Shown here one piece after another: positions 55,011-63,759 of a stretch of 64,000 nucleotides of DNA. This stretch comes from Oculatella sp. LEGE 06141 (GTDB lineage Bacteria; Cyanobacteriota; Cyanobacteriia; Elainellales; Elainellaceae). The notes beneath the pieces are model-generated. The model was not told the DNA's origin, searched no databases, and saw only the letters and a program-made list of their open reading frames with translations. Location: NCBI RefSeq assembly GCF_015207605.1, contig NZ_JADEWO010000005.1, positions 62,001-126,000 of the forward strand, in the 5' to 3' direction. Each line of letters begins with the position of its first letter. Positions within the stretch are counted from its first letter, which is position 1. The position numbers and the translations under genes were made by a program.

Positions 55011-56816
55011 ATGATGAGGCGATCTCGTCGCAGAAACCGATGGTCGGACTATTCCAACGGTCGCGTTCTAATGCTCGCGATCCTGGGTGTGCTACTTTTG
55101 GGGATTGCGCTTACTGGCTTAAATTGGGCGATCCAAGCCGTTGGCGGATCGGCATCGACGCTATTGACCGATCCATTTTTGCAGTTGCCAACGGCAAACT
55201 CGGTTCGTGTGGTCTGGTTTACGGAGTTTGAGGGCGATCGCCACACCGTTCGCTATGGCGACCTGGGGCAAACGGCAGCCGCCAATACAACGAAGCTCAG
55301 TCGCGTACGGGAAGACGAAAAATCACGCGTCGGAGCGCAAACGGAAGATGGTCAAGTGTACCAGGCTCCCGTGATGCGCGATGTTTGGCGGCATGAGGCA
55401 GAGGTGACCGGGTTGGAGCCGGGGGTACGGGTGCCCTATCAGGTGATGAGTGAGGTAAATGGGCAGCAGGTGCGGAGCGATCGCTTTACCCTGGCGGCGT
55501 TGCCAAACCCAGGACAGCCGTTGAAAATTTTGCTGACCTCAGACCACCAACAAATGCCGATGACGGCTGCCAACCTGCAAAAGGTGGTGGAGACGGTGGG
55601 ACAGCCAGATGCGGTGTTTTTGGCTGGAGATTTAGTGAACATACCCGATCGCGCCTCTGAATGGTTTGATGACAACCGGGGCGCTGCTTTCTTTCCCAGT
55701 TTGCAGGGGCACGCCGAGCGAGAGCTAGACCGGGATGGTGTGGTGTCACGCTATAGCGGTGGAGCCATCATTCAATCGGCACCGTTGTTTCCGGCGATCG
55801 GCAACCATGAAGTAATGGGTCGCTTTTCGATGGACGTTGGTTTGGGGGAGCAGTTTGATGATCCGTACCCTCGGCAGGCGGCAGCCGAATATGCCGAGAT
55901 GTCACAGCTTGACGCTAACACCAATTCCACCCAGACAGACTGGCTACAGGACCATTCATTCAACAGCGACACCTATGAAGAGGTGTTTACGCTACCAGAA
56001 AGCAGTTCAGGAGGTGAAAAATACTATGCGGTGAGCCTGGGTGATGTTCGGCTGGTGGTGCTGTATGCCGCAAATATCTGGCGCAAATCTAGTCTGGGGC
56101 CGGAGGTCAAAGGTAAGTATCGAGAGCGGGATGATGACCTGAAAAATCCCGAAAAATGGGGATATGGGCAGCACATCTTTGAATCGATTCAGCCGGGTAG
56201 TCTCCAATATGACTGGCTGCAAGCTGAACTCAATGGGGCAGATTTTCAGCGGGCTACCTATAAGGTGGTGATGTTTCATCATCCGCCCCACTCGCTAGGG
56301 GATAATGTGATGCCTGCTTACACTGATCCGGTGCAGGTGGTCGATCGCCTTCCAGATGGTCGCCTGAATGCGGTTCGCTACGAGTATCCGCTGGAGGCAG
56401 ATTACCTGATTCGGGATGTGGTGCCGTTGTTGGAAGAGGCGGGTGTGCAGTTGGTATATTATGGGCACTCGCACATCTGGAACCGCTTTGTCAGCGATGC
56501 TGGAATGCACTTTTTAGAATCCTCGAATGTGGGAAATACCTATGGGGCATATGTCGAGAACAAGCGGCGATCGATTCCACTAGGGTTTGATGAAACCTAT
56601 GTGGCAATGGGCGACCCGAATGGGCTGGAGCCAGTGATGCCGTCGATCGCACCGCTGTTGGATGAAGCTGGACAGCCGCAGCCTTATGTTTCCAGTGATC
56701 AGATGACGGCGTTCAGTATTTTGGATACGGGAACGGGAACGGTAAGCAGTTATCGGTTTGATACTAGAGATCCGGGGTCAGAGGTGATTCAGTTTGACCA
56801 GTTTCAGTTGCAGTGA
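55011..56816 (+). CDS. Membrane-anchored purple-acid-phosphatase-like metallophosphoesterase
   Basis: 601 residues from the ATG at 55011 (AGGAAA site; a GTG at 54972 is rejected). A basic N terminus and one membrane helix (about 20-43, MLAILGVLLLGIALTGLNWAI) anchor it outside the cell. A fibronectin-like N-terminal region (SVRVVWFTEFEGDRHTVRYG) precedes the catalytic fold: LAGDLVN, AIGNHEVMG, VMFHHPPHS and YYGHSHIWNRF supply the metal ligands. The opening strand has SDHQQ instead of the usual GDxH. Substrate unknown; such enzymes release phosphate or cleave phosphodiesters. It is divergent from purL. Confidence 0.88.
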   Translation: MMRRSRRRNRWSDYSNGRVLMLAILGVLLLGIALTGLNWAIQAVGGSASTLLTDPFLQLPTANSVRVVWFTEFEGDRHTVRYGDLGQTAAANTTKLSRVREDEKSRVGAQTEDGQVYQAPVMRDVWRHEAEVTGLEPGVRVPYQVMSEVNGQQVRSDRFTLAALPNPGQPLKILLTSDHQQMPMTAANLQKVVETVGQPDAVFLAGDLVNIPDRASEWFDDNRGAAFFPSLQGHAERELDRDGVVSRYSGGAIIQSAPLFPAIGNHEVMGRFSMDVGLGEQFDDPYPRQAAAEYAEMSQLDANTNSTQTDWLQDHSFNSDTYEEVFTLPESSSGGEKYYAVSLGDVRLVVLYAANIWRKSSLGPEVKGKYRERDDDLKNPEKWGYGQHIFESIQPGSLQYDWLQAELNGADFQRATYKVVMFHHPPHSLGDNVMPAYTDPVQVVDRLPDGRLNAVRYEYPLEADYLIRDVVPLLEEAGVQLVYYGHSHIWNRFVSDAGMHFLESSNVGNTYGAYVENKRRSIPLGFDETYVAMGDPNGLEPVMPSIAPLLDEAGQPQPYVSSDQMTAFSILDTGTGTVSSYRFDTRDPGSEVIQFDQFQLQ

Positions 56817-57005
56817 AGTGGGTGGTGCGGGTAGTTAAGTGGGGCCATTCGAGACCTTAGGGGCTTACCTCAACCCCCACTGGGGGACGACCCGCTTCCC
56901 CCAGACCCCCTCCGATTGGGTTGATGAGAGGAGAGGTCGCATCGCTTCGCATCGGTTTGCAGTTCGGGCATTGTCTGAAAATGGACTTGAGGGGCTAGCT
57001 TTTTG

Positions 57006-58040
57006 TTACCGCTGTTGCCTATCGGTTGCTAGAGGAAGGGTGCATTGGATGCGAGTAATCTCAGCGTCGGCAGTGGCGATCGCGCTTGAGCTGGCTTTGG
57101 CGGCGGGTTGTTTGCAGGGTGTGGCTAACAGTTCCAGGCGACCCTGCATCATCTCCATAACCATTTGATTGAGCAACAGCCCTAATCCAGGGTTGAGTGA
57201 GGTGGAGTCTTCTGGCAATTCCGAGTAGGTGGCATCTGGCAAACGCTCCTTTTCTAGTAGCAGTGCCTCAATGGAGCGATCGCTCTGGTTGGGGGTGGAA
57301 GTCATTAAATCAATGGCCTCATGCCATGCGGTAGATGGTCGCTCATCTTCGATCCAAATGTGAATCTGGTTGGTGGCGGGTTCCGGGTGAAGGGTGAGTC
57401 GAATTGTACCTTCGTACATCAAGGCAATAGGGGTATCCAGCAAACTCACCAGTACTTGCCGCAGCCAACGCGGATCGGCCATCACGTGCAGGTCGGGTTC
57501 AGGAAACTCAATCTCAAGCCGCAAGCTGCGATTTTTGGCCTGAAGGTGGATGAGGCGATGGACATCTGCCAATAGCGCTTTAAGCTGTACGGGTTGAATT
57601 TCTAACCGACGGCTACCGTGAGCAGTTTTGGAAACGCTGATCAGTTCGTCTAGCAACGACAGCATTTTGAGGGCGGCGGCGTGAGCTTTTGCCACAAAGT
57701 CTCGCTCTTCGGCTGGGTTGTCACACAAATCGGACAAGATCAACTGGTGCAGGCTGATAACGCTGTTCAGGGGCGATCGCAGTTCATGGGAGGTACGGGC
57801 TAAAAAACCGGCCTTAAATTGCCCCATCTCGTCTGCCAGTTGACGTGTGACCTGAGCGTGTTGAAGCTGCGATCGCAGTGCTAGCATCTCTGAATCATCA
57901 GATAGCACGGTTGTAGCGCTGGCGGTGGCGGAACCATGAGGTTGAGGCGTTAATCCCAGGCGGAAGCGCCACAACCACCAACCGATGCTTAAACCAACCA
58001 GTAGCCCAATCCCTAAAAACGCGAAATTAGTCCAGCTCAT
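57006..58040 (-). CDS. Histidine kinase-like protein with degenerate ATPase domain
   Basis: 344 residues from the ATG at 58040. One N-terminal membrane helix (about 6-26, FLGIGLLVGLSIGWWLW), a short linker and a HisKA region with ARTSHELRSPLNSVISLHQLI are clear. In the ATPase domain the N box reads VLVSLLDTPIALMYEG, lacking the Mg-binding Asn, and the G1 box DxGxG is replaced by EDERPS. Only a GLGL remnant of G2 is left (NPGLGLLLNQMVMEMMQGRL). It is thus probably unable to bind ATP normally and may act as a phosphotransfer or regulatory partner. No regulator is adjacent. Confidence 0.82.
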   Translation of the reverse strand: MSWTNFAFLGIGLLVGLSIGWWLWRFRLGLTPQPHGSATASATTVLSDDSEMLALRSQLQHAQVTRQLADEMGQFKAGFLARTSHELRSPLNSVISLHQLILSDLCDNPAEERDFVAKAHAAALKMLSLLDELISVSKTAHGSRRLEIQPVQLKALLADVHRLIHLQAKNRSLRLEIEFPEPDLHVMADPRWLRQVLVSLLDTPIALMYEGTIRLTLHPEPATNQIHIWIEDERPSTAWHEAIDLMTSTPNQSDRSIEALLLEKERLPDATYSELPEDSTSLNPGLGLLLNQMVMEMMQGRLELLATPCKQPAAKASSSAIATADAEITRIQCTLPLATDRQQR

Positions 58041-58294
58041 AGTGATTAAAACGGTATTAGGCAAATTATAAAAAGACGCGAAATCCAGAGACTGGCACTC
58101 CTAGTCTGTCATTTTCTTAACCTCGAAAAACACTCGTTCATCCGGACAGTTATTCAACTCAACGGCTAAATTAAGCTGGCAACAGATCGATTCAAAGCGG
58201 ACAGTTAAAGTCCTGCAAAACAGACATCGGTATGCAAATGGACAGGAGCCGATAGGCCGATATATTCGGTTGATCTTGAACGTTCACTGCACCT

Positions 58295-59215
58295 TCAAAG
58301 TTCAGCGAAATGCTTTTGCCACGCTAACTTTGCTGCACCCACAATGCCCGCCTGGTTGCCCAACTCGGCTGGTAGTAGCTGTAGACCTGCCCGCGAACTG
58401 AGCAACACCCGTCGTTCGATTTCTTCCCGCACGGCTGGAAAGAAGAATTCTGCACTGGCGCTGACCCCACCGCCAATGATGATGGCTTCTGGAGTCAAGA
58501 TGTAAACTAAGCTGGCTAACCCTGCACCCAAATCTCGCCCATAATCGTGCCAGAAGGCGATCGCATCCGCATCACCTGCTCTGGCTCTGGTTCCCAACTC
58601 TTTGGGGTCTAGCCCCGTTCGTCGCTGAATGGCCTGCACCGACACATATTGCTCCAACGACCCCCGGTTGCCGCTCTTACAGCCCGGTCCCTCTGGGTTA
58701 AGGGTAATCAATCCCAATTCGCCACCGGCTCCCTGATGCCCCACAAACAGCTTTCCTTCTAGAATAACCGCGCCCCCTACTCCGGTTCCCAGGGTAAGCA
58801 TCAGCAGGTGCCGAAACGATCGCCCAGCCCCTAGCCAGTATTCGCCAACGCCAGCGCAGTTGGCATCGTTTGCCAGAGTGGTTGGTTTGCCCGACTTGGC
58901 TTCTAACCAGTCGGCCAGTGGAATGTCGTACCAGCCTTCTAAATTAATCGCTACCCTGGCAATCCGCCCTGCCGCGTCTGTTGGGCCAGGTGTGCCAACA
59001 CCAATAGCAACACACCGCTGCTGTGGATCGAGTTCTGCGATCGCTGCTAGCATTTCGGCCAACACCGCCTCAGGATAAGCGGGTTGCGGTGTTGGAACGG
59101 TTACAGCCTGCAAACACTGGCCTTGCCAGTTAAATCGTCCCAGTTTAATGGCGGTGCCGCCCAAATCAATGCCAATGACTTCTTCAGAATTCGGCGCATC
59201 GGCTTCTATACCCAT
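58295..59215 (-). CDS. ROK family sugar kinase (glucokinase-like)
   Basis: 306 residues. GIDLGGTAIKLGRFNWQG is the phosphate-1 loop; VGTPGPTDAAGRI, LANDANCAGVGEYWLGAG (catalytic Asp), TLGTGVGGAVILEGKLFVG and IIIGGGVSASAEFF follow. The ROK zinc motif CxCGxxGCxE is largely lost (GCKSGNRGSLEQY). The class phosphorylates glucose, mannose or N-acetyl sugars with ATP; in cyanobacteria such proteins usually serve as glucokinases. Monocistronic. Confidence 0.93.
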   Translation of the reverse strand: MGIEADAPNSEEVIGIDLGGTAIKLGRFNWQGQCLQAVTVPTPQPAYPEAVLAEMLAAIAELDPQQRCVAIGVGTPGPTDAAGRIARVAINLEGWYDIPLADWLEAKSGKPTTLANDANCAGVGEYWLGAGRSFRHLLMLTLGTGVGGAVILEGKLFVGHQGAGGELGLITLNPEGPGCKSGNRGSLEQYVSVQAIQRRTGLDPKELGTRARAGDADAIAFWHDYGRDLGAGLASLVYILTPEAIIIGGGVSASAEFFFPAVREEIERRVLLSSRAGLQLLPAELGNQAGIVGAAKLAWQKHFAEL

Positions 59216-59527
59216 ATCAAACGGATCGCTAAAGGGCGTTGGTCAAATCTGCCGTTAATTATACGGGTGTCCGGACACCGATACGTAGAGCAGCCTGATT
59301 CAGGCCAACCAGGATTCCTGAGAAGATGGTTGAACAGTGCTGACTGTAATTCAATAGGCTCATGCTCCAGTAACACTTCATCTTTAATGAAGTTCATGCA
59401 CGTCTTTACCGTTCTGCCCGAATCAAACCATGTGCTACAACTATTCCTCATAGGGCTGTAGACCGGAATCTCTGAATTCCGTTTTTACTAGAATGACAGT
59501 AAAATCCGCAATGGCGATCGCGTTTCT
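59216..59527. other. Intergenic region, no supported gene
   Basis: 312 bp between the ROK kinase and the CPBP gene. An 81-codon open frame on the minus strand (59206-59451) overlaps the ROK start and has no ribosome site, so it is not credited. No repeat or hairpin of note. Confidence 0.45.
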
Positions 59528-60280
59528 TTAAAATTTCAATGAAACTTGAAGAACAGCTAGCAGGTTATTAAGCGCGTGCATAGCAATTGGCACGTAAATG
59601 CATTTCGTTTTGAGCTGGGCATATCCCAGAACCACGCCAAACACAAAAATTCCGGCAATGTCGTACCAGGCGTATTGCAGGTGGATGATCGCCCAAACGA
59701 TCGCAGGCAGGCCAATTGCGCCAAGGTTACCCAAGGCAGAATGCTTGATCCCCTGAAACATAAAGCCCCTAAAAAAGACCTCCTCAAAGACAGGAGCCAT
59801 TACAATCAGCGCCAGGTACAGAGCAGGCAAAAACAAGGCTGATTCGTAAATTTCGGAGACATAGTTGGGCACCAACGGGCGATCGACCAATGACTTGAGC
59901 AGGTCAACAATGGTAATTACAAAGATGGTAATGAGGCACCAGGTAATTAGCTCTCGTCGGCTGGGAGGCCGTATCCCCAGGTAAGACTTTACCGATAGCC
60001 GCTTGCGAAGCTTAATAAACAGCACGATCAATGCTACGCAGAGCGGAGCCGATGCGATCGTCGAAATAGATAGCACAAACCCGTTGGTAGACAAATCTCT
60101 GATCAGCAGCATCAGGTCAGCAGACGGGTTTTGAGCCATTTGGTAGCTCAGAAAGGCCGTCAATACCAGCGTTTGAATTAATATAAACGCCACAAAAACA
60201 AGGACAGAAAATCCTAGAGTTGCCCAAAGACCCCAGGGCTTTGGTTTCGCTTCAGGTTTAGCGGGTAACGAATCATGCAT
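59528..60280 (-). CDS. CPBP family intramembrane metalloprotease
   Basis: 250 residues with about seven membrane helices. The Rce1-like motifs are EEVFFRGFMFQGI (Glu166-Glu167), AIIHLQYAWYDI and a terminal MHALNN. A Pro/Lys-rich cytosolic N terminus (SLPAKPEAKPKPWG) precedes the first helix. A second CPBP protein with a different architecture is at 43056. Substrates are unknown. It follows the M48 protease gene by 46 bp on the same strand, so two membrane or membrane-related proteases may be co-transcribed. Confidence 0.92.
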   Translation of the reverse strand: MHDSLPAKPEAKPKPWGLWATLGFSVLVFVAFILIQTLVLTAFLSYQMAQNPSADLMLLIRDLSTNGFVLSISTIASAPLCVALIVLFIKLRKRLSVKSYLGIRPPSRRELITWCLITIFVITIVDLLKSLVDRPLVPNYVSEIYESALFLPALYLALIVMAPVFEEVFFRGFMFQGIKHSALGNLGAIGLPAIVWAIIHLQYAWYDIAGIFVFGVVLGYAQLKTKCIYVPIAMHALNNLLAVLQVSLKF

Positions 60281-60326
60281 GGTAATCGCTCCTGACTGCC
60301 GGATCGGCTAAAACCAGTGTGGTCAT

Positions 60327-61304
60327 CTACTCGTTGTCGTTGGATTGCGATCGCCGAATCCGATCAATCTCTTGCTGCAACGCTTCTAGCTCTTGCTGCA
60401 ACCGTTCAACCTCGTTGGACTGGGCCTCTGCATCCACATCGACGGCTCCTTCACCGGTGCGGCGGTAGTTGCCTGTTCGTATTTGATGATACTCGGATGA
60501 CCCTGCCCATTCCTGCAAAAAGTGAACCCGCTCGACAGTAAAGGGGTGGGTCAGAAATACGCCCTGGGTCACGTTGTTGTATAACAAAAACTTGTATACC
60601 TGGTTAATTCCGTCTTGATCGAGCGCATGGTAGCGTTCCGACTGGCGAATAAATTCCGGTAGGCTCAGCTCGTTAATATGGCGGGCGCTTCCTCCGGCCA
60701 TCAGCATCATATTTTTTAGTACGGGTGTGAGGCTGTCGGTTACCAGCAGCGCGGCACGGTCGGCAGACAGCTCTGCTTTTCGCAACCACTCGTAAAATGC
60801 CAAAATTAGCCCTGTACTGACCAGGCTGCTCAGGCCGAAGGTCATGCCCGATAGCCCAAACACCAGACCGATCGCCCAGGTTGCCATCTGCGTCAGCGTT
60901 GTGTGGCCGCATTTGATATGCCCTAGTTCGTGGGCAATCACCGATCGCAGTTCTGCCTCCTCCACCAGATCCAACAGCCCCGTATTTAGCACAATGCAGG
61001 GGCGATCTTGCCCCAAGGCGTAGGCGTTCACCGTGGGCGCTTGCGACACAAACATGACGGGTTCAGGGTGAATGTCTAAATCACGCACGCAGTCCCGAAA
61101 CAGGTGATAAATCGAAGCATATTGGCGCGGCCCCACCTCAATGCTGTTTCCCATCAAATACACATGGCGTGGGCGTTCGTAGATAAACTCAACAAACTTC
61201 CGAGCCATTAAATCAAAGCCGGGAACGCTCCGTAGGGCTTGTTCCGCTTGATAATCCAACGGATGCCGAAAGGCTTCGCTGGAGATTCCCGTATATGTTG
61301 GCAT
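60327..61304 (-). CDS. M48 family metalloprotease with C-terminal coiled coil
   Basis: 325 residues from the ATG at 61304, which has an AAGGAA ribosome site; a longer frame to 61535 is rejected. The Zn motif HELGH is at 125-129 with the third ligand Glu178 in RKAELSADRAALL. The VNAYALGQDRPCIVLNTGLL strand is typical of HtpX/Ste24-like proteases. Hydrophobic helices lie at about 142-172. The C terminus ends in a coiled coil of Gln/Glu heptads (EVERLQQELEALQQEIDRI), unusual for M48 and suggesting oligomerisation. It is 46 bp upstream of the CPBP gene. Confidence 0.93.
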   Translation of the reverse strand: MPTYTGISSEAFRHPLDYQAEQALRSVPGFDLMARKFVEFIYERPRHVYLMGNSIEVGPRQYASIYHLFRDCVRDLDIHPEPVMFVSQAPTVNAYALGQDRPCIVLNTGLLDLVEEAELRSVIAHELGHIKCGHTTLTQMATWAIGLVFGLSGMTFGLSSLVSTGLILAFYEWLRKAELSADRAALLVTDSLTPVLKNMMLMAGGSARHINELSLPEFIRQSERYHALDQDGINQVYKFLLYNNVTQGVFLTHPFTVERVHFLQEWAGSSEYHQIRTGNYRRTGEGAVDVDAEAQSNEVERLQQELEALQQEIDRIRRSQSNDNE

Positions 61305-61663
61305 AACCCATTCCTTAGACAACATCGGGCTGTGAAGCAAGCCTGACTTCTGAGAGGATGCTTTAAAAGTAGCAAATGTGCCACATTCGCTCCCTGAGTT
61401 CCTCAACCTGAGAGACTTCCGAGCCAGTTCTGTTTCAAATCCATCAGAACTGATAGATTTGCGCCTGCGGCAAGCCAGAAAAGGGGGCGGTTCGAGTAGA
61501 CAATCAATCCTTTTTAACCATCCTCTAAGGCACACCCCACCGCAACCATAGATAGTAGAGACAGTAACTATAGATGGACGTTAACTGAGAAAAACGTTAG
61601 CCGCGATAGACCAATCGGGTGATTTGTCGCTCATAACAACCCACCAAGCGCGGGTAGCACGAG
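61305..61663. other. Intergenic region upstream of the M48 gene
   Basis: 359 bp between metF (ending at its right side) and the M48 start. It includes the M48 leader and the metF 3' end. An imperfect dyad (CCATAGATAGT/ACTATAGATGG) near 61546-61576 is too mismatched for a firm terminator call. Confidence 0.4.
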
Positions 61664-62617
61664 TTAACGCACAACTTCGGCTTTGGCCAACGGTGCAATT
61701 CCAGCTAACTCCAAAATATTGGGAATCAAATCTTCTCGTTTGACGGCCATCATGTGAACACCCTGGCAAAGCTGGCGAGCCAACTGAACCTGCTCTGCGG
61801 CGATTTGTATCCCCTCTTGCAGCGGATCGGTGGCGCGATCGAGCCGATCAATGATGTGCTGGGGAATCGTGACACCGGGCACATTGCGGTTAATGAACTG
61901 AGCATTTTTAGCTGACTTTAACAAAAAAATGCCGGCCAGGATGGGTTTTTGGCAATCTAATGCAATCTGGTTCATGAATTTTTCGAGCTGGTCAAAGTCT
62001 GAAATCAGTTGACTTTGGAAAAACTGCGCTCCCGCTTCTAGCTTACGTTCAAAGCGGCTTTGTAACCCCGACCAACTGGCGCACTGCGGATCGATCGCTG
62101 CTCCGACAAACAGATCGGTAGGGCCATCGCTCAGCGGTTGATGGTTCAGGTCAATTCCCCGGTTAAGAGAACCGATGAGCTTAAGCAACCGCACCGACTC
62201 CAGGTCAAACACGCCTTTGGCAGAGGGATGATCGCCAGCCTTCACCGGATCGCCCGTCAATGCCAAAATATTGCGAATGCCCAGCGCTTGTGCCCCCATC
62301 AAATCGGCCTGGAGAGCGATCGAGTTGCGATCGCGGCAGGCCACCTGACAAATTGGCTCAATGCCATGCTGCAACAAAACCACTGAAGCGGCAACGGACG
62401 ACATCCGCAGAACCGCACGGCTGCCATCGGTAATATTAACGCCATGTACCCAGTCTTTGAGCTGCCGTGCCATTTGCACCATGCGCGACGGATCGCCTCC
62501 CTTCGGTGGCATCACTTCTGCTGTAATCAAAAACTCTCCCGACTGAGCGGCGACGCGAAAACGGCTAGACGGTGCCGGAAGCCAGGTATTAGAAGCGTGA
62601 TGGTTGGTATCGAACAT
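61664..62617 (-). CDS. metF: 5,10-Methylenetetrahydrofolate reductase
   Basis: 317 residues, close to the bacterial norm. ITAEVMPPKGGDPSRM carries the catalytic Glu region, VNITDGSRAVLRMSS and LALTGDPVKAGDHP the FAD and folate contacts, and AGAQFFQSQLISDFDQLEKF the barrel strand with FFxTQ-type residues (here FFQSQ). It reduces methylene-THF to 5-methyl-THF for methionine synthesis, linking to the folD product. It is 131 bp downstream of trpS on the same strand. Confidence 0.93.
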   Translation of the reverse strand: MFDTNHHASNTWLPAPSSRFRVAAQSGEFLITAEVMPPKGGDPSRMVQMARQLKDWVHGVNITDGSRAVLRMSSVAASVVLLQHGIEPICQVACRDRNSIALQADLMGAQALGIRNILALTGDPVKAGDHPSAKGVFDLESVRLLKLIGSLNRGIDLNHQPLSDGPTDLFVGAAIDPQCASWSGLQSRFERKLEAGAQFFQSQLISDFDQLEKFMNQIALDCQKPILAGIFLLKSAKNAQFINRNVPGVTIPQHIIDRLDRATDPLQEGIQIAAEQVQLARQLCQGVHMMAVKREDLIPNILELAGIAPLAKAEVVR

Positions 62618-62748
62618 TGATGGTTAGAAAGCGTTATAGAGGTGAGGATGAATAAGCGGTTTAAGTAGAGGTCGCGTTCTGCATCGGGCAACGAAGCCCT
62701 CAGCATTCAAAATGGCATTTTTTAACACCCTACACCCTATCTCCATCC

Positions 62749-63759
62749 TCATAAAGGCATTGAATATCCTAACGCTGCTTTCACTTTGTGCAACGTTGGG
62801 TTGGCGATCGCTTCTGCCTGTTCGCGACCTTGACGCAGCACCGACTCCAGATAATCTTTGTTAGCCATAATTTCGTGATATCGGTCTTGAATGGGGCCGA
62901 GTGCAGCGATCGTTGCTTCGGTAAACAGCGGCTTAAACTGTCCCCAACCCATCTCCCGACACTCTTCAGCAACCGCATCTTTTGTCTTGTTGGCCAAAAT
63001 GCTGTACAACGTCAACAAGTTGTTGCATTCGGGTCGCTCTGGGTTGTCAAACTCCAGCCCCCGCATCGGGTCGGTTTTACAGCGCTTGATCTTCTTAGCA
63101 ATCACATCGGGCGGATCGAGTAAATTAATTCGGCTCAGGTCGGACGGGTCAGACTTCGACATCTTCTTGGTGCCATCGGTCAGGCTCATGACCCGCGCCC
63201 CTTCTTTGCGAATCATCGGTTCGGGCACCTTGAGGACAGGATTTCCTTCAGAACCAAACTGAAAATTGAGCCGATCGGCAATGTCACGGGTTAGTTCAAG
63301 ATGCTGTTTTTGATCCTCACCCACGGGCACCTTATCCGGCTCGTATAGCAAAATGTCTGCCGCTTGTAGCACCGGATAGTTAAGCAAACCCGCCCCTACG
63401 TTTTCACCCTGACGAATGGCCTTTTCTTTGAACTGCACCATTGCCTCTAACCAGTTGAGCGGCGTTAGGCACATAAACAGCCACGTCAATTCAGAATGCG
63501 CCGACACATGGGATTGAACAAAAATCGTAGCGCAATTTAAGTCAATGCCGCAGGCCAGATATAAGGCTGCCACTTTGTACGTGTTGGCTGCTAGTGTTTT
63601 AGGGTCATGGGGTACTGTAATGGCATGTAAGTCTGCCATAAACAAAAAGCTGTCATACGCTTGCTGGATTTCGACCCAATTGCGAATGGCTCCTAGATAA
63701 TTTCCTAAGTGAAGTTCGCCCGTTGGCTGAATTCCAGAAAGGACGCGCGGCTTGCCCAT
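62749..63759 (-). CDS. trpS: Tryptophanyl-tRNA synthetase
   Basis: 336 residues from the ATG at 63759 (MGKPRVLSGIQPTGELHLGN), which aligns with the usual TrpS start; the open frame extends 58 codons further without a match. The class I HIGH-type motif is HLGN (17-20) and the KMSKS loop is at 199-203 (KKMSKSDPSD). The tryptophan-binding DILLYEPDKVPVGEDQKQH is intact. It charges tRNA-Trp with tryptophan. The promoter is expected in 63760-63900 on the minus strand. Confidence 0.97.
   Translation of the reverse strand: MGKPRVLSGIQPTGELHLGNYLGAIRNWVEIQQAYDSFLFMADLHAITVPHDPKTLAANTYKVAALYLACGIDLNCATIFVQSHVSAHSELTWLFMCLTPLNWLEAMVQFKEKAIRQGENVGAGLLNYPVLQAADILLYEPDKVPVGEDQKQHLELTRDIADRLNFQFGSEGNPVLKVPEPMIRKEGARVMSLTDGTKKMSKSDPSDLSRINLLDPPDVIAKKIKRCKTDPMRGLEFDNPERPECNNLLTLYSILANKTKDAVAEECREMGWGQFKPLFTEATIAALGPIQDRYHEIMANKDYLESVLRQGREQAEAIANPTLHKVKAALGYSMPL

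Noticed and set aside
59206-59451. 81-codon minus-strand frame upstream of the ROK kinase
   Set aside because: It overlaps the ROK start, has mixed composition and no ribosome site.
61304-61535. 77-residue extension of the M48 protease
   Set aside because: The internal ATG has an AAGGAA site and is where M48 homology begins. The extension is Arg/Ser-rich without similarity.
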